A stretch of 63,549 bases of DNA from Sedimenticola hydrogenitrophicus (GCF_025175675.1 NZ_JANIOA010000026.1:1-63549), one strand, 5' to 3'. Counted from the first letter of the stretch, positions 43,850 through 53,015 are shown. Notes: generated from the sequence alone by a model not told the origin. Numbers and translations: made by a program.

Positions 43850-44180
43850 GCGCGGCTCCCTGTTTAAACAGTTCGCTCAGCGGCACCTCCACGCTGAACG
43901 GTTCTTGCATACGAAAGACCTTGAACACCTTTTCGGTGCGGGCGTCCGAGGCGACAAAATCGTTATAGGCGCTGTCGAGCAGGCCGGCGTAAAGGGCGCG
44001 GCGCGCCACCTCGCTCTCGGGCATCTCATCCAGGTCATCGAGGTAGTCGTGAAAGCGCTGCAGAATGTGCAGCCGGTTGACCTGTACCACCGCCGGGTCG
44101 TAAGCCACACCCAAGTACTCCAGAAACTCCTCCGCACTGCTGAGCTCTTCCAGGTCCAGATCAAATTCGCTGTCACTCAT
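43833..44180 (-). CDS. nifW: nitrogenase-stabilising protein NifW, 115 aa
   Basis: NifW protects nitrogenase and helps MoFe protein maturation. The sequence has LEELSSAEEFLEYLGVAYDP and VQVNRLHILQRFHDYL, the two conserved helices of the family. Length is normal. It lies between the TPR gene and nifZ. Confidence 0.93.
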   Translation of the reverse strand: MSDSEFDLDLEELSSAEEFLEYLGVAYDPAVVQVNRLHILQRFHDYLDDLDEMPESEVARRALYAGLLDSAYNDFVASDARTEKVFKVFRMQEPFSVEVPLSELFKQGAAHATKI

Positions 44181-44212
44181 CTTCTATCTCCCGATTGAAA
44201 TTCAATATGCCG

Positions 44213-44746
44213 TCAGGTCGCACTCAGGTGGGTCCGGGGCGCCCGTCTCCCCAGTGCATCACGCGCGATGCTGAGCAGGCTTTTGGCACCCAGGCGGTCC
44301 CGGCTGTCCAGTTCCGCCACCTTCTCCAGACGCTCGATGGCCGAGTCGTAGCGGCCCAGCCGGAACTCCAGATAACCGGCCCCCTTCAGCGCCAGCATGT
44401 AAAAGCGAATCAGGGCCATGGAGATCATCACCCCGCTGCCGATGCGCAGCTCGGTGATCTCACGCCAGTTGTCCGGCAGTTCGAGCCGTTTCGCGAACAC
44501 CGCCAGCACCCGCTCGGCCACCATCAGGGCCTCTTCCAGACGGTGCTGGTAATAGAAATAACGGTACAGCGCCACCAGCACCATCGGGTGTTCCGGCTCC
44601 AGAAAGTAGGCCCGCATCAGCGACCGCTCGGCGCGGCCCTCGGCATACTGTTCGGCGGCGCAATCCAGACACCGGCTCGCCTCATCCGTAAGCGGCTCGT
44701 CGAAGTAGAGGTCCCCGGCTTCAAAATCCTGCATATCCATAATCAT
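44213..44746 (-). CDS. TPR-like protein embedded in the nif operon, 177 aa
   Basis: An all-helical protein with tetratricopeptide-like repeats ([60 protein letters not shown]). It begins by ATGA overlap with the cysE stop and precedes nifW, so it belongs to the nif operon. The gene is not in the classical Azotobacter set. It may be an adaptor or chaperone for nitrogenase assembly; that is inference. Confidence 0.75.
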   Translation of the reverse strand: MIMDMQDFEAGDLYFDEPLTDEASRCLDCAAEQYAEGRAERSLMRAYFLEPEHPMVLVALYRYFYYQHRLEEALMVAERVLAVFAKRLELPDNWREITELRIGSGVMISMALIRFYMLALKGAGYLEFRLGRYDSAIERLEKVAELDSRDRLGAKSLLSIARDALGRRAPRTHLSAT

Positions 44747-45525
44747 CTCCTTTTGCCCTCGCCCGCCGTTTCGCAGACCTGGTTCGCATCACACTCGTCA
44801 CACCCCTGTGCCGGCCGGGCATCCGCCAGCAGGGCATCATGCATGCCCACCTGCCGCTCCAGGCGGCCGATGCGCTCCAACAGGCAGTTGACGGCATCGG
44901 CCACCGGATCGGGAATGATATGGTGATCCAGATCGATGCCCCGGCTGGGGGCCACCCGCTTCGGGCCGACCACCTTGCCGGGAATACCGACCACCGTCCG
45001 CCCCTCCGGTACCGAGGCGATCACCACCGAGTTGGCGCCGACGCGCGCCTGGCGGCCGATATGGATGGGCCCGAGAATCTTGGCCCCCGCACCGACCACC
45101 ACCTGGTCGCCCAGGGTGGGGTGACGCTTGCCCCGGCTCCAGGAGACACCCCCCAGGGTGACCCCGTGATAGAGGGTCACATCGTCCCCCACCTCGGCGG
45201 TCTCGCCGATCACCACGCCGGCCCCGTGATCGATAAAGAACCGCCGGCCGATGGTGGCGCCCGGATGGATATCGACACCGGTCCAGATGCGCCCCACGTA
45301 GCTGATCAGCCGCGGCAGGTAGCGCCAGCCGCGCCGCCACAGGCGATGGGCGATGCGGTAGAGCATGATGGCGTGCACCCCCGGATAGGTGGTGATGATC
45401 TCCAGGCGGGTGCGGGCCGCCGGGTCGCGTTCAAAGACGCAGGCGATATCCTCGCCGATGCTGCGCCAGACCGAGTCTCCGCGCGTCCACGGCATCGCCG
45501 GGTTGATCAGTTCGCTGCTGTTCAT
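44743..45525 (-). CDS. cysE: nif-linked serine O-acetyltransferase, 260 aa
   Basis: Left-handed beta-helix acetyltransferase. Hexapeptide repeats ([20 protein letters not shown], then [20 protein letters not shown]) and the catalytic Asp/His are visible. It makes O-acetylserine to boost cysteine supply for Fe-S cluster assembly under diazotrophy. The nif-associated copy CysE1 in Azotobacter holds the same place. It overlaps nifV and the TPR gene by 4 bp each. Confidence 0.93.
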   Translation of the reverse strand: MNSSELINPAMPWTRGDSVWRSIGEDIACVFERDPAARTRLEIITTYPGVHAIMLYRIAHRLWRRGWRYLPRLISYVGRIWTGVDIHPGATIGRRFFIDHGAGVVIGETAEVGDDVTLYHGVTLGGVSWSRGKRHPTLGDQVVVGAGAKILGPIHIGRQARVGANSVVIASVPEGRTVVGIPGKVVGPKRVAPSRGIDLDHHIIPDPVADAVNCLLERIGRLERQVGMHDALLADARPAQGCDECDANQVCETAGEGKRR

Positions 45526-46676
45526 TGTGGCCGCCGCTCCTTGTGGGCCTGATTGACGTCGAAATAGAACTGGCGCAGTTCCTGATCCGCCGGTGGCCGC
45601 TTGTGCAGGACGGTGTAGCGCCTGACCAGCAGCAGCAGGGACTCCGCCTGCTGGCGGGTCAGGTGGATGCTCATATCGGCGTAGGCCTGGATCACCGCGT
45701 GGCTGCCGGAGTGCTTGCCCAGCACAATCTGGTGCTCGCGCCCCAGTTCGGCCGGATCGATCCCCTGGTAGTTGCGCCGGTCCTTGATCAGGCCATCCAC
45801 ATGGATACCCGCCTCGTGGGTGAAGACACCGGCCCCTACCAGGCTCTTGTGCCAGCCGACACTGCGCCCGGAGGCCAGCTCCACCAGTTGCGAGACGGCG
45901 GAAAAGTGCGCCATGTCGATCTCCTGGCCCTGCGCGTAAAAGCGTCGCAACCCCATCACCACCTCTTCCAGGGGGGCATTGCCGGCCCGCTCGCCCAGGC
46001 CGTGCACCGTGGTGTTGACATGCGTCGCCCCGCCGCGGATCGCCGCCAGGGTATTGGCCGTGGCCAGACCGATATCATCATGGGCATGCATCTCGATCTC
46101 CAGGTCGCAGATGCGCCGCAGATCGGCCATGGTTTCGCACACCTGGAACGGCTCCATGATGCCCAGGGTATCGGCAAAGCGGAACCGGGCCGCGCCGGCC
46201 TGCTCGGCCACCTCCACCACCTGCCAGAGGAACTCGGGATCGGCACGCGAGGCGTCCTCACCACCGACGCATACTTCCAGGCCCAGCTCCTGCGCCTCGC
46301 CGGTGCAACGGACGATCTGCTGCAGCAGCCATGCTCGACTGCGCCCAAGCTTGTGGTAGATCTGTTGATCGGAGACCGGGATGGAGAGATCGACCCGCCG
46401 CACCCCCAGGTCACGGCACTCGGCGATGTCCTGGCTGTGCATCCGGCACCACACCATCAGCTGCGCATGCAGCACCACCTCGGCGACCGCGCGGATGGAA
46501 TCGCGCTCCTCATGCCCCATGGCCGGAATGCCCACCTCAAGTTCGGGCACGCCCAGTTCATCCAATGCACAGGCGATGGCCAGTTTCTCCTCCAGGGTGA
46601 AGGCAACGCCGGCAGACTGCTCGCCATCCCGCAGGGTGGTGTCGTTGATCGTGATCTTCGCTGTCTGTGTATGCAT
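45522..46676 (-). CDS. nifV: homocitrate synthase NifV, 384 aa
   Basis: Alpha-isopropylmalate/homocitrate synthase family. It has the metal and substrate motif [17 protein letters not shown], the [17 protein letters not shown] segment with the HxH metal ligands, and [20 protein letters not shown]. It supplies homocitrate for FeMo-co. It heads the nifV-cysE-TPR-nifWZM transcript, with its own sigma-54 promoter. Confidence 0.95.
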   Translation of the reverse strand: MHTQTAKITINDTTLRDGEQSAGVAFTLEEKLAIACALDELGVPELEVGIPAMGHEERDSIRAVAEVVLHAQLMVWCRMHSQDIAECRDLGVRRVDLSIPVSDQQIYHKLGRSRAWLLQQIVRCTGEAQELGLEVCVGGEDASRADPEFLWQVVEVAEQAGAARFRFADTLGIMEPFQVCETMADLRRICDLEIEMHAHDDIGLATANTLAAIRGGATHVNTTVHGLGERAGNAPLEEVVMGLRRFYAQGQEIDMAHFSAVSQLVELASGRSVGWHKSLVGAGVFTHEAGIHVDGLIKDRRNYQGIDPAELGREHQIVLGKHSGSHAVIQAYADMSIHLTRQQAESLLLLVRRYTVLHKRPPADQELRQFYFDVNQAHKERRPQ

Positions 46677-46701
46677 GGATCTCTCCTCTACCAGGAGCTA
46701 G

Positions 46702-46717
46702 TGCAAACAGTGTGCCA
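46702..46717 (-). promoter_or_regulatory. sigma-54 promoter of nifV
   Basis: On the minus strand the sequence is TGGCAC-ACTGT-TTGCA, a perfect -24/-12 match (GG to GC spacing 10). It lies 26 bp upstream of the nifV ATG. It is the promoter by which NifA and RpoN would start the nifV operon independently of nifUS. Confidence 0.85.
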
Positions 46718-46789
46718 GACGAAATACCCCCACTTTTTCAACAAGATAGTTTTGTCTGAAACAGCAATTTATGTAGGGTTTGGGGCGAT

Positions 46790-46805
46790 TGTCGCAAACC
46801 GGACA
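46790..46805. promoter_or_regulatory. NifA upstream activator site for nifV
   Basis: TGT-N10-ACA (TGTCGCAAACCGGACA) 73 bp upstream of the nifV sigma-54 promoter, the normal distance range for NifA binding. The duplicate in copy A (53405 region) reads CGT in place of TGT, so only this copy appears intact. Confidence 0.75.
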
Positions 46806-46954
46806 AGGGCGCTTTCCACCAGGGGGGTTGCCCCTACGACCATCCCGGCCTTCCGTTCATTGACCCGTGCGCCGGATTCTGTGCGACCCACCGTAGGGGC
46901 AGGCCCCTGTGCCTGCCCGCTCCAAAGCCGCTCCCGGCCATGCCTGGCGCACAC

Positions 46955-46981
46955 AAAAAAATGCCGCAACGGGGTTGCGGC
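46955..46981 (-). terminator. rho-independent terminator (duplicate, copy A')
   Basis: Minus-strand stem GCCGCAA-CCCCG-TTGCGGC followed by ATTTTTTT. It is identical to the nifS terminator at 53688-53714. In its present place it ends any read-through from the inserted block before the nifV promoter. Confidence 0.85.
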
Positions 46982-47148
46982 AAAAGATGGGGTTCGGGTC
47001 AACCGCCGTGTTACCCGGTCACATTCGGGTGCACGATCTTTGTTATCAGGCGTATGTTGGTGCAAATTCCTGCCCGGGTTCGTCGGCCGGCGCATCGCCA
47101 TTCCAGTAGGGGGAGAGCTTGCGCAGCCGCTCGACAATCAGTGGCACC

Positions 47149-47210
47149 GCCGCCGGCAGTGACGACCATCACGGCTTCGCCACCACGTTCCGCTATGAGT
47201 GGTGACTGTA
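47149..47210 (+). repeat. duplicated 3' end of the autotransporter gene (copy B')
   Basis: This matches 52497-52558, the last codons and stop of the autotransporter (HHGFATTFRYEW), with one or two substitutions. It is joined directly to the nifS fragment at a short GCCGCC homology. It is a scar of the rearrangement that built the insert. Confidence 0.85.
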
Positions 47211-47406
47211 CCAAATCGGTAACACCCATAAATGTTTAAAATCCAGACCGCGCAGAACGCAGCCAACACCAGCCAGCTCTCGCACCACTTGTTGTAGACC
47301 TTTGTAATCTCGGAGAACGGCTTGAGATTGATCAGAAACACGCCGATCTGCGTCGCGCTGGACAGCCATGATGGTTACTGGCATAGTCCTTAACGAAGTC
47401 CGCAGG
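47211..47406. other. short region without recognised gene
   Basis: The minus strand reads an open stretch of about 40 residues (MFLINLKPFSEITKVYNKW at 47285-47341, then a hydrophobic run) that looks protein-like but is joined to duplicated DNA and has no known family. It may be part of a broken mobile gene. The response regulator promoter should also lie here. Confidence 0.3.
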
Positions 47407-48033
47407 ATGTATCCAATTAGCCCCGTGCAGCCATTCCATATTCTCCTTATCGATGACCATGCCATGTTTCGTACAGGATTACGGATGATCCTGGAAATGG
47501 AAATGACGCAGATGGCGGTTTCCGAGGCCGAGTCGTTGGCGGAAACATTTGACATGTCTGCGGCGCCCGACTTGATTCTGCTCGATATCCAGCTGCCGGG
47601 TCTGAACGGTCTCGAGGCGATGGCTTCACTCAAACAGCGCTGGCCCGGGTCTGCGATTATCGTCGTATCGGCTCTGCATGCTACCAGTAATGTCGAATTG
47701 GCTTACGAGCAAGGTGCTGCCGCTTTTATTTCCAAAACAGAACCTTCAGCCAACATCGTCAGGATTATTGAGCAGATACGGGGTGGGCAAGCTTCCGATA
47801 TATCTGAAAAACAAAAAACCACAACCCGGAAAGAAAGGCCGCGCCTGACGCCTCATCAATGTGATGTGCTTGAACTATTGTGCCGGGGGCATCCCAATAA
47901 AGTGATTGCCCGCAAATTGGATCTTTCGGAAAACACGGTTCGTTGGCATGTGCAGGCTTTATTGGAAATACTGGATGCCAGTTGCCGCTCTGAGGCGATT
48001 TTTTTGGCCTGTAGCAAGGGCCTGATTCTATAA
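47407..48033 (+). CDS. LuxR/NarL-family response regulator, 208 aa
   Basis: Receiver domain (HILLIDDHAMFRTGLRMILE, phospho-acceptor Asp in DLILLDIQLPG, SALHATS and conserved Lys in FISKTEP) followed by a LuxR helix-turn-helix (LTPHQCDVLELLCRGHPNKVIARKL is longer; the core is LSENTVRWHVQALLE). The start is uncertain: an ATG at 47368 is in frame, but 47407 gives the normal N-terminus. Its stop shares one base with the kinase start, so the two form a two-component operon. Confidence 0.88.
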   Translation: MYPISPVQPFHILLIDDHAMFRTGLRMILEMEMTQMAVSEAESLAETFDMSAAPDLILLDIQLPGLNGLEAMASLKQRWPGSAIIVVSALHATSNVELAYEQGAAAFISKTEPSANIVRIIEQIRGGQASDISEKQKTTTRKERPRLTPHQCDVLELLCRGHPNKVIARKLDLSENTVRWHVQALLEILDASCRSEAIFLACSKGLIL

Positions 48034-49784
48034 TGCAACTTTCTGAGTCACGCATACTTTCGGAACAACTCAAACTCTCTTTCAGGCATATCATCAATTC
48101 GGCAGCCCCTCCTCCCTTGGTGGCCGTACTGATGGTGTGGGCACTTTCCGATCAGAGTAATCTACAGGCACTCATAATCTGGTGCGCAGCCACGCTCTTA
48201 TCCGGTTTTGCCTATATCTATGAAGCCCGAAAACAGTTAGCGACAAATATTCCCCCGGAAAATGCCCGGCATGTGTTGAAGCGACTGATCATTGTCAATA
48301 TCGTGTCCGGCGCCTGCTGGGGAGGACTGCCTTTAGCGGCATTTGCCCCTGCAGATGCGGCCAGCAGTATTCTGGTTGTTACTGTGATTACCGGGGTGGC
48401 AGCTAACGCGATGGCGACTCTGGCGCCTGTGTTTTCTGCCTACGCGGCATTTGTTCTTTTTGAAATGGCGGGCCTGATCTGGGTGTTACTCATGGTCGGC
48501 GAAACGGCCTACACCGCTCTCGCTATAGTGGGCGCATTGTATCTGGTCAGTTTACTTGGCATGGCAAGTAATGGCGCAAAAACAACTCGATCAACAATCA
48601 TTTTACGTTTTGAAAATAGTGATCTGGTTGAGCGGCTGAAACAGGAAAAGGCATCGACACTGGCCGCCTATCGTGAGGCCGAGCAAGCAAATCAAGACAA
48701 GTCCCGCTTTCTGGCAGCGGCCAGCCATGACCTGCGCCAACCGGTTCATGCCCAAGGGCTGTTTATGGATGTACTCGTTCGAAGCGGCTTGGCTGGCACC
48801 CAGCAAGATCTGCTGAACAGGATTCGGGGTTCCTGGCGGGCGTCCACCGAGATGCTCGACGCTTTGCTGGACATTTCGCGTATCGAAGCCGGTGTGGTCG
48901 AACCGCAACAACGTGTTTTTCATCTGCACCCCCTGCTGACTAAACTGGAAATCGAATTCGGGCCACAGGCCGATCGTAAAGGGTTGGTATATCGCTGCCG
49001 TGAAACGATGCTGGCAGTGGAATCCGACCCGGTGCTGGTTGAACTGATGTTGCGCAACCTGATAGCGAACGCGATCCGTTATACCGAACAAGGCGGCATC
49101 TTGATCGGCTGCCGCAAACGAAACGACAAGGTGCTACTCGAAGTTTGGGATACCGGTATCGGCATGGCGCCCGAGCAACAACGCGATATCTTTCAGGAGT
49201 TCTATCAGGTCGGCAACAGCGAACGGGACCGGCGCAAGGGGCTGGGGTTGGCCATTACCGATGGCCTGGCGCAAGTGCTTGAACACCCGTTATCGCTGGC
49301 GTCCAGACTGGGGCTTGGCAGTGTTTTCCGGCTGGCCTTGCCGCTGACGGACAAACCGGTTGTCATTGAAAGTGTTGACCAACAGCCCATTCAATCAAGG
49401 CGGCTGGGTTTGAGTGTGCTGGTCATTGACGATGATGAAGCCGTACTGGCTGGCATGCAGCAATTACTCAGCGCGTGGGACTGTGACAGCAAAGCCGCCG
49501 ACTCACTTGCGCACGCCTTGCATCTGACAGAAACCTGGCAGCCGGATCTTGTCATCAGCGACTACCGCCTGCGTGAGCAGAAAACAGGCGCAGACGTAAT
49601 TAAGCAGTTGCGCGACCGGCTGGGGCGAAACCTGCCGGCTATCCTCATCACCGGCGACACCGCTCCCGCGCGAATACGCGAGGCTGAGGCCAGCGGCATA
49701 CCCCTGCTACACAAACCGGTGGCCGCCAACCAGCTTTATCAGCGAATTATCGCTTTGACGCCTTCCACTAAACTAATTGGTTAG
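48033..49784 (+). CDS. hybrid sensor histidine kinase with C-terminal receiver, 583 aa
   Basis: Residues about 25-190 form six hydrophobic helices, a membrane sensor module. The phospho-accepting box AASHDLRQPVHAQ has His at about 232. The ATPase part has LRNLIANAIRYTEQGGI, DTGIGMAPEQQ and RRKGLGLAI. The receiver SVLVIDDDEAVLAGMQ with Asp in LVISDYRLRE and Lys in LLHKPVA completes it. This is the same domain order as in several NarL-linked hybrid kinases. Its signal is unknown. Codon use is less GC-rich than in nif neighbours. Confidence 0.88.
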   Translation: MQLSESRILSEQLKLSFRHIINSAAPPPLVAVLMVWALSDQSNLQALIIWCAATLLSGFAYIYEARKQLATNIPPENARHVLKRLIIVNIVSGACWGGLPLAAFAPADAASSILVVTVITGVAANAMATLAPVFSAYAAFVLFEMAGLIWVLLMVGETAYTALAIVGALYLVSLLGMASNGAKTTRSTIILRFENSDLVERLKQEKASTLAAYREAEQANQDKSRFLAAASHDLRQPVHAQGLFMDVLVRSGLAGTQQDLLNRIRGSWRASTEMLDALLDISRIEAGVVEPQQRVFHLHPLLTKLEIEFGPQADRKGLVYRCRETMLAVESDPVLVELMLRNLIANAIRYTEQGGILIGCRKRNDKVLLEVWDTGIGMAPEQQRDIFQEFYQVGNSERDRRKGLGLAITDGLAQVLEHPLSLASRLGLGSVFRLALPLTDKPVVIESVDQQPIQSRRLGLSVLVIDDDEAVLAGMQQLLSAWDCDSKAADSLAHALHLTETWQPDLVISDYRLREQKTGADVIKQLRDRLGRNLPAILITGDTAPARIREAEASGIPLLHKPVAANQLYQRIIALTPSTKLIG

Positions 49785-49797
49785 AGCATCAACCCCT

Positions 49798-49872
49798 AGG
49801 TGTCGGAGTCAAACCAGCCACCCGCCGTGCGATCAGCTCACCCAACCGAGCCTGGTTTGACTCCGACACCTT
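49798..49872. repeat. GTGTCGGAGTC palindrome, copy p2
   Basis: Arms AGGTGTCGGAGTCAAACCAG and its inverse at 49853-49872. An almost identical palindrome in inverted order lies at 56537-56610. It sits between the kinase stop and the autotransporter and could fold into a long hairpin. Confidence 0.75.
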
Positions 49873-49985
49873 ACCGAGGTTCTATGCAACAAAAATCCGC
49901 CACCCCGTCCAAATGGACGGCATGAATAAAAAAGCCGGAGTGCTACCGTAGAGCGCTTTGTTTAGCAGATTTGCGGTGGCAAAGC

Positions 49986-52553
49986 ATGAATCGAATCTAC
50001 AGGGTTGTCTGGAGTGTCAGTCGTCAGACATGGATGGTTGTGGGTGAATTGACCAAGGGGCTTGGCAAGCGCAAAAACACCGTCACCTCTTCAGCTTCAA
50101 GCCATTTGCAAAAATCTGCATTACTCCTCGCTGTATTGCTATGCGGCGCAACCCCGGTCTGGGCCGACGTGGACATCGACGGCGGTACCACCGAGACGGT
50201 GATCGGCACCGGTGGCGGCACGCAGACGAGTCCGTGGAATATTGGTGGTGCCTCTCCCTACTTTCTCTATGTCGGCAAAACTGGCACAGGAACATTGACC
50301 ATTTCCAATGGCGGCACCGTCAACAGCGCGCACACGTCGGTCGGCCATGCAACAGGATCGAGCGGCGACGTGACCGTCACCGGTAACGACTCCAATCTGA
50401 CCTCCACGACCTACGGCTTTTGGGTCGGCAATTATGGCACCGGCACACTCACGATTGAGGGCGGCGGCGTTGTCGCGGGCGATTACATCTATATCGGACC
50501 GCAAACGGGCGCAAACGGAACCGTCACCGTCACCGGCGCGGGGTCCACCGTAACGCTTACCGGTGGGGCGCCCCTCCTTATCGGCTCTAACGGAAACGGC
50601 GAATTGACCATCGCAGATGGCGCCACTGTCACTACCCCTAACGTCACTGACATCGCCAGAACTGGTGCCGGTTCCACCGGCACACTGAACGTCGGCGCGG
50701 CATCGGGGGATGCGGCGGTCGCGGCGGGCACGCTCAATAGCCCGAGCGTAGTGTTCGGCGCCGGCACGGGCAAGATCGTCTTCAACCACACCAATAGCGG
50801 CTACACGTTCTCATCCGCCATTTCCGGCAACGGCACGATCGATCATCTCGCAGGCGAGACGACCCAATCGGGCAACTCATCCAGTTTCACGGGCACGACC
50901 ACCGTTTCCGGCGGCACCCTGCTGGTGAACGGCGCCATCGCCAACTCGACCATCACCATGAACACCGGCGGCACGCTCGGCGGTAGCGGCACCCTGGGCG
51001 ACGTGACCGTCAACACCGGCGGCACGCTGGCGCCGGGCAACTCCCCCGGCATCCTCGCCGTAAACAGCCTGACGCTCAACGCCGGTTCGGTCACGCAGAT
51101 GGAGATCGACGGGCCGACCCCGGGCACCGGGCACGACCAGATCAACGTCACCAACACCGCGACGCTTGACGGCACGCTGGACCTGAACTTCGGCTTCGTC
51201 CCGGTAGACGGCGACCGCTTCAACCTGATCAACGCCGGCGACTTCGTGCTCAACGGCGACGCCACGACCGGCTTCGCCACCATCACCGATAACCTGGGCG
51301 CGGCCCTGCTCGCTACTCCTGTTATAGACCCGACGACGTTTGACATCCTGATCGAGCTCGCCCAGCAGAGCTTTGTCACCTCCGCAGGGGGGGCGCTCAC
51401 ACCCAATCAGGGGCAGGTAGCGGCCAGCCTCGATACCTTTGCCACCTCCGGCCAGGCCGCCGACCTGATTGGCGCCTTGAATCTGTTGTCCGCCGCGGCC
51501 CTGCCCGGCGCCTTCGACAGCCTCTCCGGCGTGCAACACAGCCACGCGCAGACCCTGGCTATCCGGGCCAGCCAGCAGTTCCAGAGGCTGTTGTCCGGGC
51601 GCCTGGGCGGGAACCCGTTGACCCTGGCCGATCGCGGCAACCTCATATTCGCTGCTAATGATGGCGGCATGGTCAGCGATGCCGGCACGAGCGGCCTCAA
51701 TGCGGGCGACGCGCTGGCCCCTGGGCGCGACTGGTGGCTGCGGGGCTTTGGTGGCTTCGGTGATATCGACGACACTGCCAACGCCAGCGGCGCCGATTAC
51801 CACGACAGCGGCGTGGCGGTCGGGGCCGACCTGGAACTGCGGGACGACCTGACCGTCGGCGCCGCCTTCGGCTACACCCGCACCGATGCCGACACCGCCG
51901 GGGGCAAACTCGACGTGGACAGCTATCAGGGGGCGCTCTATGGCGGTTGGGCAAACGCCGGCAATTACCTCAAAGGCTCGGCCGGCGTCGGCTATCACGA
52001 TACGGACGCGAACCGGCGCGTGGCCTTCGGCGGTTTCAATAACACCGCCAAGGCCGATTACGCCGGCTGGACCGCCACCGCGACAGCCGAGGGCGGCAAG
52101 GCGTTCGACCTCGCCGGCCGCGCCACGCTGACACCCTTCCTGGGGCTGGACTACACTCATCTGCGGCGCGAGGGCTTCACCGAGCAGGGCGCGGGCGGGG
52201 CCAACCTCACGCTCGATACCGAGCACCAGGACTCGCTGCGCTCAGTGGTGGGCGTGCGATTGCACCAGACCTTCAAAACCGTGCGCGGGACAAAAATCAC
52301 GTCGGCCGTCGAGGCCGCCTGGGTGCACGAATACCTGGACGATAATGCCGCCATCGATGCCGGCTTCGCCGCCGCTCCGGCGTCGGCCTTTCGCATCGAC
52401 GGGCCGGAGCTCGACCGCAACCGCGCCCGTGTAGGCGCCGGACTGACGGTGCAACTTGCGGACCGCGCCCGTCTGCATATCGCCTACACCGGCGAGGCCG
52501 CCGGGAGTGACGACCATCACGGCTTCGCCACCACGTTCCGCTATGAGTGGTGA
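49986..52553 (+). CDS. ESPR-type autotransporter adhesin, 855 aa
   Basis: The long N-terminus MNRIYRVVWSVSRQTW is an extended signal peptide region (ESPR), followed by a Sec signal ending VWADVD. The passenger (about 60-560) consists of beta-helix repeats of the type GTGTLTISNGGTV and GGTLGGSGTLGDVTVNTGG. The last 270 residues form an autotransporter beta-barrel that ends in FRYEW. It would be displayed on the cell surface, perhaps for adhesion or biofilm formation. The neighbouring kinase and regulator may control it. Its 3' end is duplicated at 47149. Confidence 0.88.
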   Translation: MNRIYRVVWSVSRQTWMVVGELTKGLGKRKNTVTSSASSHLQKSALLLAVLLCGATPVWADVDIDGGTTETVIGTGGGTQTSPWNIGGASPYFLYVGKTGTGTLTISNGGTVNSAHTSVGHATGSSGDVTVTGNDSNLTSTTYGFWVGNYGTGTLTIEGGGVVAGDYIYIGPQTGANGTVTVTGAGSTVTLTGGAPLLIGSNGNGELTIADGATVTTPNVTDIARTGAGSTGTLNVGAASGDAAVAAGTLNSPSVVFGAGTGKIVFNHTNSGYTFSSAISGNGTIDHLAGETTQSGNSSSFTGTTTVSGGTLLVNGAIANSTITMNTGGTLGGSGTLGDVTVNTGGTLAPGNSPGILAVNSLTLNAGSVTQMEIDGPTPGTGHDQINVTNTATLDGTLDLNFGFVPVDGDRFNLINAGDFVLNGDATTGFATITDNLGAALLATPVIDPTTFDILIELAQQSFVTSAGGALTPNQGQVAASLDTFATSGQAADLIGALNLLSAAALPGAFDSLSGVQHSHAQTLAIRASQQFQRLLSGRLGGNPLTLADRGNLIFAANDGGMVSDAGTSGLNAGDALAPGRDWWLRGFGGFGDIDDTANASGADYHDSGVAVGADLELRDDLTVGAAFGYTRTDADTAGGKLDVDSYQGALYGGWANAGNYLKGSAGVGYHDTDANRRVAFGGFNNTAKADYAGWTATATAEGGKAFDLAGRATLTPFLGLDYTHLRREGFTEQGAGGANLTLDTEHQDSLRSVVGVRLHQTFKTVRGTKITSAVEAAWVHEYLDDNAAIDAGFAAAPASAFRIDGPELDRNRARVGAGLTVQLADRARLHIAYTGEAAGSDDHHGFATTFRYEW

Positions 52554-52558
52554 CTGTA
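52497..52558 (+). repeat. 3' end of autotransporter, source of duplicate B'
   Basis: This end matches 47149-47210. It lies in the coding sequence of the autotransporter and includes the stop codon. The duplicate joined to nifS shows that the autotransporter was present before or during the rearrangement. Confidence 0.8.
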
Positions 52559-52681
52559 TAGGAGGAAAAGGGGGCGTGGGGAATTAAAAGCATTCCCTCC
52601 AATAATCCTCTAGCCGCCTCCTGAATTCGGTGGTACTCGTTGGTTTGAGACCGCCGACGACCACCTGACCAGGAAACGACA

Positions 52682-52744
52682 ATGACACTGTTTTGCGGAA
52701 TAGACCTTCATGCCAACAACGATGACCTGCTACTCAAGCGGCTA
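52682..52744 (+). pseudogene. truncated IS110-family transposase start
   Basis: After an upstream purine-rich stretch an ATG opens with MTLFCGIDLHANN, the start of the DEDD transposases of IS110-type elements, and continues with a short LLLKR-type match that lacks the intervening residues. The rest of the gene is absent, replaced by the 3' end of the antitoxin gene on the other strand. It is a remnant that marks past transposition. Confidence 0.55.
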
Positions 52745-53012
52745 CTGACAAATGCACACCCAACGCGTGCATCAGCCGGTGGATTGTGTCCCACTTAGGT
52801 TGCACCTGGCCATTGATCACTTTGTACAGGCTTTCGCGGTTGAGCCCAGCCGCTTGGGCAACCTGCGCGACTCCCTTGTGTTTGATGGCATGACCCAACG
52901 CCACAACAAACACGGCAGGATCATCATCTTCGTAGGCGTCGGTCAGGTACTGAGACAGCTCGTCCTCGGCCAGCAGGTGATCAAAAGGATTGTATTCTGT
53001 CAGTTTGGACAT
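52734..53012 (-). CDS. HigA-like antitoxin, 92 aa
   Basis: Short protein with a C-terminal XRE-like HTH (VAQVAQAAGLNRESLYKVIN) and the N-terminal EYNPFDHLLAEDELSQYL typical of addiction-module antidote proteins. It follows the toxin gene by 3 bp, so it is expressed with it and probably neutralises it and represses the operon. Confidence 0.85.
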   Translation of the reverse strand: MSKLTEYNPFDHLLAEDELSQYLTDAYEDDDPAVFVVALGHAIKHKGVAQVAQAAGLNRESLYKVINGQVQPKWDTIHRLMHALGVHLSVAA

Positions 53013-53015
53013 GGG

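Larger units (their letters stand above)
46783..47152 (-). repeat. duplicated nifS 3' end and downstream region (copy A')
   Basis: This block repeats 53398-53886 almost base for base. It contains the last 33 or so codons of nifS, the terminator, and the nifS-nifV spacer. It is the left border of the 6.7-kb inserted block and retains the ancestral junction with nifV. Compared with A it lacks a 120-bp palindrome-containing insert. The coding part here is a non-functional fragment because it lacks the rest of nifS. Confidence 0.85.
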
